Positions 42,409 through 50,134 of a stretch of DNA of 64,000 nucleotides are shown here, in pieces (positions within the stretch are counted from its first letter, which is position 1; every line of letters starts with the position of its first letter). This stretch comes from Polaromonas sp047303325 (GTDB lineage Bacteria > Pseudomonadota > Gammaproteobacteria > Burkholderiales > Burkholderiaceae_C), in NCBI RefSeq assembly GCF_047303325.1, contig NZ_JBKBEX010000004.1, forward strand, positions 283,707-347,706. Reading direction: 5' to 3'. A program made the translations under genes and the position numbers. The notes below the pieces were generated by a model. The model was not told where the DNA came from. It did no database searches and saw nothing but the letters and a program-made list of their open reading frames with translations.

Positions 42409-44043
42409 ATGTCTGGATTCCTCGATAAAGAGCGCATCATTGCCGGCCCCGGCTTCAACCGATGGCTGGTGCCTCCCGCCGCCCTGGCGATCCACCTGTG
42501 CATAGGCATGGCCTATGGTTTTTCGGTGTTCTGGCTGCCGCTGTCCAAGGCGCTGGGCATCAAGGAATCCATCAAATGCGGCCCTGAGGTCGGCTTTATC
42601 GCCGAGTTGTTCACCACCAGCTGCGACTGGAAAATCTCCACGCTGGGCTGGATGTACACCCTGTTTTTCGTGCTGCTGGGCATTTCCGCGGCGACCTGGG
42701 GCGGCTGGCTGGAACGTGCCGGCCCGCGCAAGGCCGGCGTGGTGTCGGCCGTCTGCTGGTGCGGCGGCATGCTGATCTCGGCCCTGGGCATTTACCTGCA
42801 CCAGTTCTGGCTCATGATCCTGGGTTCCGGCGTCATAGGCGGCGTGGGCCTGGGGCTGGGCTACATCTCGCCGGTCTCCACGCTGATCAAGTGGTTCCCC
42901 GACCGCCGCGGCATGGCCACCGGCATGGCCATCATGGGCTTTGGCGGCGGCGCGATGATAGGTTCGCCCCTCGCGGCCGACCTCATGAAGTATTTCGCCA
43001 CGCCGACCAGCGTGGGCGTGATGCAGACCTTTGTCGTCATGGCCGTTGTGTACTTCGTCTTCATGATGGCCGGCGCCTTTGGCTACCGCGTGCCCGAAAC
43101 CGGCTGGAAGCCTGAAGGCTGGACGCCACCGCCCGCTGCCACCAACACCATGATCACGCAGCGCCATGTGCATGTGAAAAAAGTCTGGGGTATTCCCCAG
43201 TTCTGGCTGATCTGGATGGTGCTGTGCATGAACGTGAGCGCCGGCATCGGCGTGATCGGCATGGCCTCGCCCATGTTGCAGGAAGTGTTCGGCGGCTCGC
43301 TGATCGGCGTGGCCAAGAAGTTCGGCGAACTCGACAAGGCGCAACTGGCCGCCATCGCCACCGTGGCCGCCGGCTTTACCGCGCTGCTGAGCCTCTTTAA
43401 CATCGGCGGCCGCTTCTTCTGGGCCAGCCTGTCCGACAAGCTGGGCCGCAAGATGACCTATGTGGTCTTCTTTGTGCTGGGCGGCGTGCTGTATTTCAGC
43501 GTGCCGGGCAGCGCGGCGGCCGGCAGCATTCTGCTGTTCGTCGGCGCCTTCTGCGTCATTTTGAGCATGTACGGCGGCGGCTTTGCCACCGTGCCGGCCT
43601 ACCTGGCTGACATCTTCGGTACCCAGATGGTGGGCGCCATCCACGGCCGCCTGCTGACGGCCTGGGCCACGGCCGGCATCCTGGGCCCGGTGGTGGTGAA
43701 TTACATGCGCGAATACCAGCTGGGGCTGGGCATTCCGCGCGAGCAGGTGTACAACCAGACCATGTACATCCTGGTGGGCATGCTGGTGGTGGGATTGATC
43801 TGCAACCTGCTGGTGCGTCCGCTGAACCCCAAGTGGTTCATGACCGACAGCGAGCTCGCCGAAGAAAAACGCCTGGCCCATGAAAAAGCCGTGGCCTCCG
43901 AACTGCACCGCGCCAATGGCGGCAACGGTAACGGCGGCACGGTCAGCCCCGTGGTGGTGGTGCTGGCCTGGCTCGCGGTGGGCATTCCGCTGGCCTGGGG
44001 CATCTACCGCACCTTGCAAAGCGTTGCCAAGTTTTTTGCCTGA
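42409..44043 (+). CDS. OFA-family MFS transporter (oxalate/formate antiporter type)
   Basis: A 544-residue major-facilitator protein with about twelve membrane helices and a long central loop (about 225-265). AAWGGWLERAGPRKAGV-like (here ATWGGWLERAGPRKAG) and FNIGGRFFWASLSDKLGRK are the paired MFS cytosolic loop motifs. The CWCGGMLISALGIYLHQFW and GLGLGYISPVSTLIKWFPDRR segments are characteristic of the oxalate/formate antiporter family. Its place directly before the formate dehydrogenase genes suggests formate (or oxalate in exchange for formate) transport. GGAG lies ten bases before the ATG. It is 88 bp upstream of fdsGB. Confidence 0.9.
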   Translation: MSGFLDKERIIAGPGFNRWLVPPAALAIHLCIGMAYGFSVFWLPLSKALGIKESIKCGPEVGFIAELFTTSCDWKISTLGWMYTLFFVLLGISAATWGGWLERAGPRKAGVVSAVCWCGGMLISALGIYLHQFWLMILGSGVIGGVGLGLGYISPVSTLIKWFPDRRGMATGMAIMGFGGGAMIGSPLAADLMKYFATPTSVGVMQTFVVMAVVYFVFMMAGAFGYRVPETGWKPEGWTPPPAATNTMITQRHVHVKKVWGIPQFWLIWMVLCMNVSAGIGVIGMASPMLQEVFGGSLIGVAKKFGELDKAQLAAIATVAAGFTALLSLFNIGGRFFWASLSDKLGRKMTYVVFFVLGGVLYFSVPGSAAAGSILLFVGAFCVILSMYGGGFATVPAYLADIFGTQMVGAIHGRLLTAWATAGILGPVVVNYMREYQLGLGIPREQVYNQTMYILVGMLVVGLICNLLVRPLNPKWFMTDSELAEEKRLAHEKAVASELHRANGGNGNGGTVSPVVVVLAWLAVGIPLAWGIYRTLQSVAKFFA

Positions 44044-44091
44044 GCTTTCCTTGTTTTATTGATTCACAGATTATTTCGTTTCAAGCCAAGC

Positions 44092-44116
44092 CGTCCCCGC
44101 GCCTGAGGCGGGGACG
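44092..44116 (+). other. Stable hairpin in the fdsGB leader
   Basis: CGTCCCCGC and GCGGGGACG form a perfect 9-bp GC-rich stem with a 7-base loop, ending 15 bases before the fdsGB start codon. No T-run follows, so it is not an intrinsic terminator. It may block 3'-to-5' decay after the transporter message or affect initiation at fdsGB, which lacks a visible ribosome site. Confidence 0.55.
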
Positions 44117-44131
44117 CCGGCCCAGCCAACA

Positions 44132-45946
44132 ATGAACCATCCTGGTCGCAGTCCCGAAGTCAAGGCCGTTGCCGTCGCAACGGTCGACGAAATGCGCGAG
44201 CGCATACGCCGCAAAAGCAAACTCAAGGGGCGCCAGGCGGACGATGCATCGCTGGACGAGGTGCGCGCGCTGATAGGCGCGCGGCCCGAAGCCGGCCACA
44301 GGCGCGACCTGCTGATCGAGCACCTGCACGCGCTCAACGACGCTTACCGCTGCCTGCACGACAGGCACCTGGTGGCGCTGGCCAAGGAGATGAACATCCC
44401 CATGGCCGAGGTCTACGAGGTCGCGACTTTTTATCACCACTTTGAAGTGATTCGCGGCGACGGCAAGGCCCCCGGCCTCACGGTGCGGGTCTGCGACGGC
44501 CTGGCCTGTGAACTGGCCGGCGCGCAGGATTTGCTGGCCCGCTTGCCGGCGCTGCTTGGAAGCCAGGACGTGCGTGTGGTCGCCGCGCCCTGCATAGGCC
44601 GCTGCGAGCAGGCGCCCGCCGTCGCGGTGCACCAGCAGGCCGTACCTTTTGCGACGCCGCAGGCTGTGGTTTCCGCCGTTGGCGATGTGCAAGCCCCTGG
44701 CGGCATGGCGCAGGCCGCCGTCCCCTTCGTCGCAGCCGATTTCGCCGAACACAGCGTGACCGGCGCCGGCACGGGCGCCGCGCCCGCTTACACCGGCTAC
44801 GCGCTGTACCGCGAACACGGCGGTTATGCGCTGGCCGCAGCGGTGGTCAACGGCGAGGAAGACGCCGAGCGCATCATCAAGGCCATGGAAGACTCCGGCC
44901 TGCGCGGCCTGGGCGGCGCGGGCTTTCCGGCCGGCCGCAAATGGCGCATCGTGCGCGAGCAGCCTGCGCCGCGCCTGATGGCCGTCAACATCGACGAGGG
45001 CGAGCCCGGCACCTTCAAGGACCGCACCTACCTTGAGCGCGACCCGCACCGCTTCCTTGAGGGCCTGCTGGTCGCGGCCCAGGTGGTGGGCGTGGAGGCC
45101 TGCTACATCTATTTGCGCGACGAATACCACGACTGCCGCGCCATCCTGCAGGCTGAACTCGACAAACTGCGCGCCGACCCGCCCTGCGAGCTGCCGCTGA
45201 TCGAGCTGCGGCGCGGCGCGGGCGCCTACATCTGCGGTGAAGAGTCCGCGATGATCGAAAGCATAGAAGGCAAACGCGGCGAGCCGCGCATGCGCCCGCC
45301 CTACATCGCGCAGGTGGGCCTTTTTGGCCGGCCCACGCTGGAACACAACTTCGAGACCCTGTACTGGGTGCGCGACATCGTTGAAAAAGGCCCGCAGTGG
45401 TTCAGCGGCTTCGGTCGCAACGGCCGCAAGGGCCTGCGCAGCTTCAGCGTGAGCGGGCGCGTCAAGAACCCCGGTGTCAAGCTGGCGCCGGCCGGCATCA
45501 CGGTGCGCGAGCTGATAGACGAATACTGCGGCGGCATGGCCGAGGGCCACGACTTTTACGCTTACCTGCCCGGCGGCGCCTCGGGCGGCATCCTGCCGGC
45601 GTCCCTGGGCGACATCCCGCTGGACTTCGACACCCTGCAGCCTTATGGTTGTTTCATAGGCTCGGCCGCCGTCATGGTGCTGGGCCATCAGGACCGCGCG
45701 CGCGACGCCGCCCTCAACATGATGAAGTTCTTTGAACATGAAAGCTGCGGCCAGTGCACGCCCTGCCGCGTCGGCACGGCCAAGGCCGCGCAGCTGATGC
45801 AGGCCGAGCACTGGGACGGCGACACGCTGGAAGACCTCAACATCGTGATGACCGACGCCTCCATCTGCGGCCTGGGCCAGGCCGCGCCCAACCCGGTGCG
45901 CAGCATCCAGAAATATTTCCCGCATGAGATCGGAGCTGCGGCATGA
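44132..45946 (+). CDS. fdsB: Fused formate dehydrogenase gamma-beta subunit (FdsG-FdsB)
   Basis: A 604-residue fusion forming the NADH-producing module of the soluble molybdenum formate dehydrogenase. Residues 1 to about 170 are NuoE/FdsG-like, binding a [2Fe-2S] cluster through Cys121, Cys126, Cys154 and Cys158. Residues about 200-604 are NuoF/FdsB-like, with the FMN/NAD loop GLRGLGGAGFPAGRKW, then ESCGQCTPCRVG with its later Cys for a [4Fe-4S] cluster. In Rhodobacter and Cupriavidus these are two genes. The fdsA start overlaps the stop as ATGA, so the two should be made in equal amounts. Separate fdsC- and fdsD-like genes do not follow fdsA directly. Confidence 0.92.
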   Translation: MNHPGRSPEVKAVAVATVDEMRERIRRKSKLKGRQADDASLDEVRALIGARPEAGHRRDLLIEHLHALNDAYRCLHDRHLVALAKEMNIPMAEVYEVATFYHHFEVIRGDGKAPGLTVRVCDGLACELAGAQDLLARLPALLGSQDVRVVAAPCIGRCEQAPAVAVHQQAVPFATPQAVVSAVGDVQAPGGMAQAAVPFVAADFAEHSVTGAGTGAAPAYTGYALYREHGGYALAAAVVNGEEDAERIIKAMEDSGLRGLGGAGFPAGRKWRIVREQPAPRLMAVNIDEGEPGTFKDRTYLERDPHRFLEGLLVAAQVVGVEACYIYLRDEYHDCRAILQAELDKLRADPPCELPLIELRRGAGAYICGEESAMIESIEGKRGEPRMRPPYIAQVGLFGRPTLEHNFETLYWVRDIVEKGPQWFSGFGRNGRKGLRSFSVSGRVKNPGVKLAPAGITVRELIDEYCGGMAEGHDFYAYLPGGASGGILPASLGDIPLDFDTLQPYGCFIGSAAVMVLGHQDRARDAALNMMKFFEHESCGQCTPCRVGTAKAAQLMQAEHWDGDTLEDLNIVMTDASICGLGQAAPNPVRSIQKYFPHEIGAAA

Positions 45947-48816
45947 ACGCCCCCGCCAAACTTGCTGAAGTGCTGCCGCAAACCGTGGAGTTCAAGCTCG
46001 ACGGCAAGAGCATCCATGCCTACGAAGGCGAAACCATCTTCAAGGCCGCCGCGCGCCACGGCGTGGACATCCCCCATCTTTGCTACAAGGACGGCCTGCG
46101 GCCCGACGGCAACTGCCGCGCCTGTGTGGTCGAGGTCAAGGGCGAGCGCACGCTGGCCCCCAGCTGCTGCCGCAGCGCCACGGCCGGCATGGAGGTGCAG
46201 GCCCAAAGCGAACGCGCGCTCAAGAGCCAGAAGATGGTGCTGGAGATGCTGCTGTCGGACATGCCCGACACCGGCTACAAATGGAATGAAAAAGACGAGT
46301 CGCTGCAGCACGGCGAACTCAGCGAATGGGCGGACCGCATGGAGGTGCAGGTGCGCCCCGCGCTCAAAGCCCTGCGCCGCGAGCAGCCCGCGGCCGACGT
46401 CTCGCACCCCGCCATGGCGGTCAACCTGGACGCCTGCATCCAGTGCAACCGCTGCGTGCGCGCCTGCCGCGAGGAGCAGGTCAACGACGTGATCGGCTAC
46501 GCCATGCGCGGCTCGCACAGCGAGATTGTGTTCGACCTCAACGACCCCATGGGCGACAGCACCTGTGTGGCCTGCGGCGAATGTGTGCAGGCCTGTCCCA
46601 CGGGCGCGCTCATGCCCAAATCCCAGGTCGGCTCGCAGGTGGTTGATAAAAAGGTCGACTCGGTCTGCCCCTTCTGCGGCGTCGGCTGCCTGCTGACCTA
46701 CAACGTCAAGGACAACAAGATCGTCAGCGTGGACGGGCGCGACGGCCCGGCCAACCATTCGCGGTTGTGCGTCAAGGGCCGCTTCGGCTTCGACTATGCG
46801 CACAGCCCGCAACGCCTGACGGTGCCGCTGATACGCAAGGCCGGCGTGGGCAAAGACCCCGAGGCGCTGCAAAACCTCAACCGCGACAGCGCCGACTGGT
46901 CCGAAGTGTTCCGCGAAGCGACCTGGGAAGAGGCGCTCGCGCTTTCCGCCGGCAGCCTCAAGGGCCTGCGCGACACGCACGGCAAAAAAGCCCTGGCCGG
47001 CTTCGGCTCGGCCAAGGGCAGCAATGAAGAGGCCTATCTGTTCCAGAAACTGGTGCGCACCGGCTTCGGCTCCAACAATGTGGACCATTGCACACGTCTG
47101 TGCCATGCCTCCAGCGTCGCGGCGTTGCTCGAGGGCGTGGGCTCGGGCGCGGTCAGCAACCAGGTCAACGACGTGGAGCATTCGGACCTGATCTTTGTGA
47201 TCGGATCCAACCCCACGGCCAACCACCCGGTGGCCGCCACCTGGATGAAGAACGCCGTCAAGAACGGCGCAAAAATCGTGCTGGCCGACCCGCGTGTCAC
47301 CGACCTCGGCAAACACGCCTGGCGCACCCTGCAGTTCAAGGCCGACACCGACGTGGCCATGCTCAACGCGCTGATCCACACCGTGATCGACGAAGGCCTG
47401 GCCGACCAGGACTTCATCAGCAAGCGCGCCAGCAATTACGAGGCCTTGAAAGAAAACGTCAAGGGCTACAGCCCCGAAGCCATGGAGCCCATCTGCGGCA
47501 TCCCGGCGCAAACCCTGCGCGAGGTGGCGCGGGAATTCGCCAAGGCCAAGGGCGCGATGATTTTGTGGGGCATGGGCATCAGCCAGCACGTGCACGGCAC
47601 CGACAACGCGCGCTGCCTGATCGCGCTGGTCACGGTGACCGGCCAGATCGGCAAGCCTGGCTCAGGCCTGCACCCGCTGCGCGGCCAGAACAATGTGCAG
47701 GGCGCCAGCGACGCGGGCCTGATCCCGATGATGTTCCCCAACTACCAACGCGTGGACAACGCCGGCGCGCATGCCTGGTTCGAGAAATTCTGGGACACCC
47801 CACTGGACGAAAAGCCCGGCTACACCGTGGTCGAGATCATGCACAAGGCACTCGCGCCCGACAGCGACCCGCACAAGATACGCGGCATGTACATCATGGG
47901 TGAGAACCCGGCCATGAGCGACCCCGACCTCAATCACGCGCGCCATGCGCTGGCCAGCCTGGAGCACCTGGTGGTGCAGGACATCTTCATGACCGAAACC
48001 GCCTGGCTCGCCGACGTGGTGCTGCCGGCCACCGCCTGGCCCGAAAAAACCGGCACGGTCAGCAACACCGACCGCATGGTGCAGCTGGGCAAGCAAGCCA
48101 TCACACCGCCCGGCGAAGCGAAACCCGACCTCTGGATCATCCAGCAGATCGCGCAACGCATGGGCCTCAGCTGGAACTATGCCGGCGAGCATTCGGGCGT
48201 GGCGGCCGTCTACGAGGAAATGCGCCAGGCCATGCACGCGGCGATCTCGGGCATCAGCTGGGAGCGGCTCCAACGCGAGTCCAGCGTGACCTATCCCTGC
48301 CTGAGCGAAGACGACCCCGGCGCGCCCACCGTCTTCATAGACCGCTTCGCCACCAACGACGGGCGTGTCCATCTGGTCCCTGCCGACATCATCCCGGCCA
48401 ACGAGCGGCCCGACGCGGACTTCCCCTTTGTGCTGATCACCGGGCGGCAGCTCGAGCACTGGCACACCGGCAGCATGACGCGGCGCGCCACGGTGCTCGA
48501 TGCGATCGAACCCATGGCCACGGCCTCGCTGTGCGGCGACGACCTCGCGGAACTGGGCTTGCAGGCCGGCGACGTGATCACCGTGCAGTCGCGCCGCGGC
48601 CAGGTCGCCATCCATGTGCGGCGCGACGACGGCACGCCGCACGGCGCGGTCTTCATTCCTTTCGCCTATTACGAGGCGGCGGCCAATTTGATGACCAATG
48701 CCGCGCTGGACCCCTTCGGCAAGATCCCGGAATTCAAGTACTGCGCCGTCGCGATACGCCGCGGCGGCCAGGCCTCGGCCATCCAGGGTTATGGCGAAGG
48801 GACGGCCGCCCGCTAG
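45943..48816 (+). CDS. fdsA: NAD-dependent formate dehydrogenase alpha subunit
   Basis: A 957-residue catalytic subunit oxidising formate to CO2 at a bis-MGD molybdenum centre in the cytosol. An N-terminal [2Fe-2S] domain uses Cys47, Cys58, Cys61 and a Cys at 75/76. Two ferredoxin clusters follow (CIQCNRCVRAC at about 165-175 and CVACGECVQACP at about 208-219). The proximal cluster starts at CPFCGVGC (about 242-249). The Mo ligand is most likely Cys387, followed by His388. The molybdopterin dinucleotide-binding C-terminal domain (about 830-940) includes RQLEHWHTGSMTRR. There is no Tat signal, which agrees with a cytosolic enzyme paired with FdsGB. Confidence 0.95.
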   Translation: MNAPAKLAEVLPQTVEFKLDGKSIHAYEGETIFKAAARHGVDIPHLCYKDGLRPDGNCRACVVEVKGERTLAPSCCRSATAGMEVQAQSERALKSQKMVLEMLLSDMPDTGYKWNEKDESLQHGELSEWADRMEVQVRPALKALRREQPAADVSHPAMAVNLDACIQCNRCVRACREEQVNDVIGYAMRGSHSEIVFDLNDPMGDSTCVACGECVQACPTGALMPKSQVGSQVVDKKVDSVCPFCGVGCLLTYNVKDNKIVSVDGRDGPANHSRLCVKGRFGFDYAHSPQRLTVPLIRKAGVGKDPEALQNLNRDSADWSEVFREATWEEALALSAGSLKGLRDTHGKKALAGFGSAKGSNEEAYLFQKLVRTGFGSNNVDHCTRLCHASSVAALLEGVGSGAVSNQVNDVEHSDLIFVIGSNPTANHPVAATWMKNAVKNGAKIVLADPRVTDLGKHAWRTLQFKADTDVAMLNALIHTVIDEGLADQDFISKRASNYEALKENVKGYSPEAMEPICGIPAQTLREVAREFAKAKGAMILWGMGISQHVHGTDNARCLIALVTVTGQIGKPGSGLHPLRGQNNVQGASDAGLIPMMFPNYQRVDNAGAHAWFEKFWDTPLDEKPGYTVVEIMHKALAPDSDPHKIRGMYIMGENPAMSDPDLNHARHALASLEHLVVQDIFMTETAWLADVVLPATAWPEKTGTVSNTDRMVQLGKQAITPPGEAKPDLWIIQQIAQRMGLSWNYAGEHSGVAAVYEEMRQAMHAAISGISWERLQRESSVTYPCLSEDDPGAPTVFIDRFATNDGRVHLVPADIIPANERPDADFPFVLITGRQLEHWHTGSMTRRATVLDAIEPMATASLCGDDLAELGLQAGDVITVQSRRGQVAIHVRRDDGTPHGAVFIPFAYYEAAANLMTNAALDPFGKIPEFKYCAVAIRRGGQASAIQGYGEGTAAR

Positions 48817-48838
48817 GGTTATTGCCGCAAAGGCAAAA

Positions 48839-48858
48839 GCCCGCCGTACACTGCGGGC
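48839..48858 (+). promoter_or_regulatory. Hairpin and -10-like hexamer abutting the DUF3305 start
   Basis: GCCCGC and GCGGGC form a 6-bp stem whose last base touches the ATG at 48859. The loop region holds TACACT (48847-48852), a good -10 hexamer ending six bases before the ATG, and TTGCCG lies 19 bases upstream of it. A leaderless transcript starting at or near the ATG is possible. There is no ribosome site. Confidence 0.4.
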
Positions 48859-49449
48859 ATGTCCGACTTCCAGCTGCGTTCCCCCGAAACAGACGCCGCC
48901 ATGCCCCGGCCCTGCACGGCGGTGGCTGTCGTCATGCGCCGCGAACACATCAACAACCGCTGGCAGCCCTGGCGCTGGGTACTGGCCGACGTGGTGCCGC
49001 ATGAAGACGGCTTCGGCGCCGCGCCGCGGCTGCTGCTCAAAGACGAGCGCGAGGAGCGCTGGCTGCACCCGGGCTTTGCGGTTGAGCTGTTCACCGACGA
49101 CGCCGAAGGCTATTACCTCAACGCCAGCACCGACCAGCCCTGCTTCTGGGTGCTGTGGCGCATGGAGGAAGAAGCGCTGCTGGCCGGCGAGCCGATTGCC
49201 GTGCCCCAGACCGTGACACTGAGCTACCACGATGCCGGCCGCTGGCTGGACGCGCAGGAAACCGTGGAGCAGGTGCCCGCGCCGCCCGAGGTCGTATCGT
49301 GGCTGCGCGAGTTCGTCGACAAACACCATGTGGCTGAGCCCAAGCGCCGGCAACGCCCGCAAAGCTTCAGGCCGCTGAGCGACCGCTTCGGCAATCCCGC
49401 GAGTGTGAGTACGGGCAAAAAAAACGGCGGAGGTAACCATGGCGGATGA
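48859..49449 (+). CDS. DUF3305 family protein
   Basis: A 196-residue soluble protein. The conserved part (about 20-150) includes VAVVMRREHINNRWQPWRW, HPGFAVELFTDDAEGYYLN and PCFWVLWRMEE. The C-terminal 40 residues are basic and low in complexity. It matches DUF3305, a family of unknown function found with formate dehydrogenase genes. Its stop lies 11 bases inside the DUF3306 gene, so the two are coupled. A maturation or electron-transfer role for formate dehydrogenase is inferred only from this association. Confidence 0.82.
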   Translation: MSDFQLRSPETDAAMPRPCTAVAVVMRREHINNRWQPWRWVLADVVPHEDGFGAAPRLLLKDEREERWLHPGFAVELFTDDAEGYYLNASTDQPCFWVLWRMEEEALLAGEPIAVPQTVTLSYHDAGRWLDAQETVEQVPAPPEVVSWLREFVDKHHVAEPKRRQRPQSFRPLSDRFGNPASVSTGKKNGGGNHGG

Positions 49450-50134
49450 ACCCAGCGGTTTCCTGGGCCGCTGGGCGCGCCGCAAAGAGGAAGCGCGCCA
49501 GGGCAAGGCTTTGGATGAACCGGCGGCCGCTGCTGCCTCCGCTGCCCCGGCTGGGACTGTGCCGCCTGCCGCACCTGTCCAGGCGCAGCCGGTTGTGGAA
49601 GCCGCGCCGGCTGATGCCTCGCCCCCCAAAGTGCTGACGCTGGACGATGCCAGGCTGCTGACCCGCGATTCCGACTTCAAGCCTTTTATGGCCGGTAACG
49701 TGAGCCCCGAGGTGCGCAACGCGGCCATGAAAAAACTCTTTGCCGACCCACACTTCAATGTGATGGACGGGCTGGACACTTACATCGACGATTACTCCAA
49801 GTTCGAGCCGATTCCCGAGTCCATGCTGCGGCAGATGGCCAGCGCGAAGTTCCTCAAGCTGTTTGACGATGAGGAGGACGCCGAGAAAAGCAAGGACAAG
49901 GACGAAGCGGCCGCCGCCTCGCGGGAAAGCGCCAATAACCCCACGGATGAAACCGTGGCACAGTCCTCCTATGAAAACCCGGACATAGCTCCTCCCGAGC
50001 CGGCCGGGCCCGCAGAGACCAGCCAACCCGAGCCCCCCGTGGCCGGTAGCCAACCAGACCATGCCCACACTGATTTGCGACTGCAACCAGACCATGCCGC
50101 TCCAGCCCCAGGCGCTGGGCGAGGCCCTCAATGA
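49439..50134 (+). CDS. DUF3306 family protein
   Basis: A 231-residue protein. The conserved start GFLGRWARRKEEAR (about 6-20) is followed by an alanine/proline-rich linker. The family core is at about 60-135 (LTRDSDFKPFMAGNVSPEVRNAAMKKLFADPHFNVMDGLD, read in sections). A long acidic and proline-rich tail ends it. No metal-binding cysteines and no membrane segment are seen. DUF3306 normally accompanies DUF3305 and a poly-ferredoxin in formate dehydrogenase loci. Its last 74 bases overlap the start of the next gene in another frame, an unusually long overlap confined to its low-complexity tail. Confidence 0.82.
   Translation: MADEPSGFLGRWARRKEEARQGKALDEPAAAAASAAPAGTVPPAAPVQAQPVVEAAPADASPPKVLTLDDARLLTRDSDFKPFMAGNVSPEVRNAAMKKLFADPHFNVMDGLDTYIDDYSKFEPIPESMLRQMASAKFLKLFDDEEDAEKSKDKDEAAAASRESANNPTDETVAQSSYENPDIAPPEPAGPAETSQPEPPVAGSQPDHAHTDLRLQPDHAAPAPGAGRGPQ

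Noticed and set aside
42316..44019. 567-codon minus-strand frame opposite the MFS transporter
   Set aside because: His/Gln/Ala-rich antisense product typical of high-GC codon bias; the plus strand encodes a coherent twelve-helix transporter.
44092..44116. Hairpin after the MFS transporter as an intrinsic terminator
   Set aside because: No T-run follows the stem, and the next gene starts 15 bases later without another promoter that I can see.
44081..47595. Two long minus-strand frames (44081-45925, 45688-47595) opposite fdsGB and fdsA
   Set aside because: Both are antisense to genes with unmistakable cofactor motifs and show only compositionally biased sequence.
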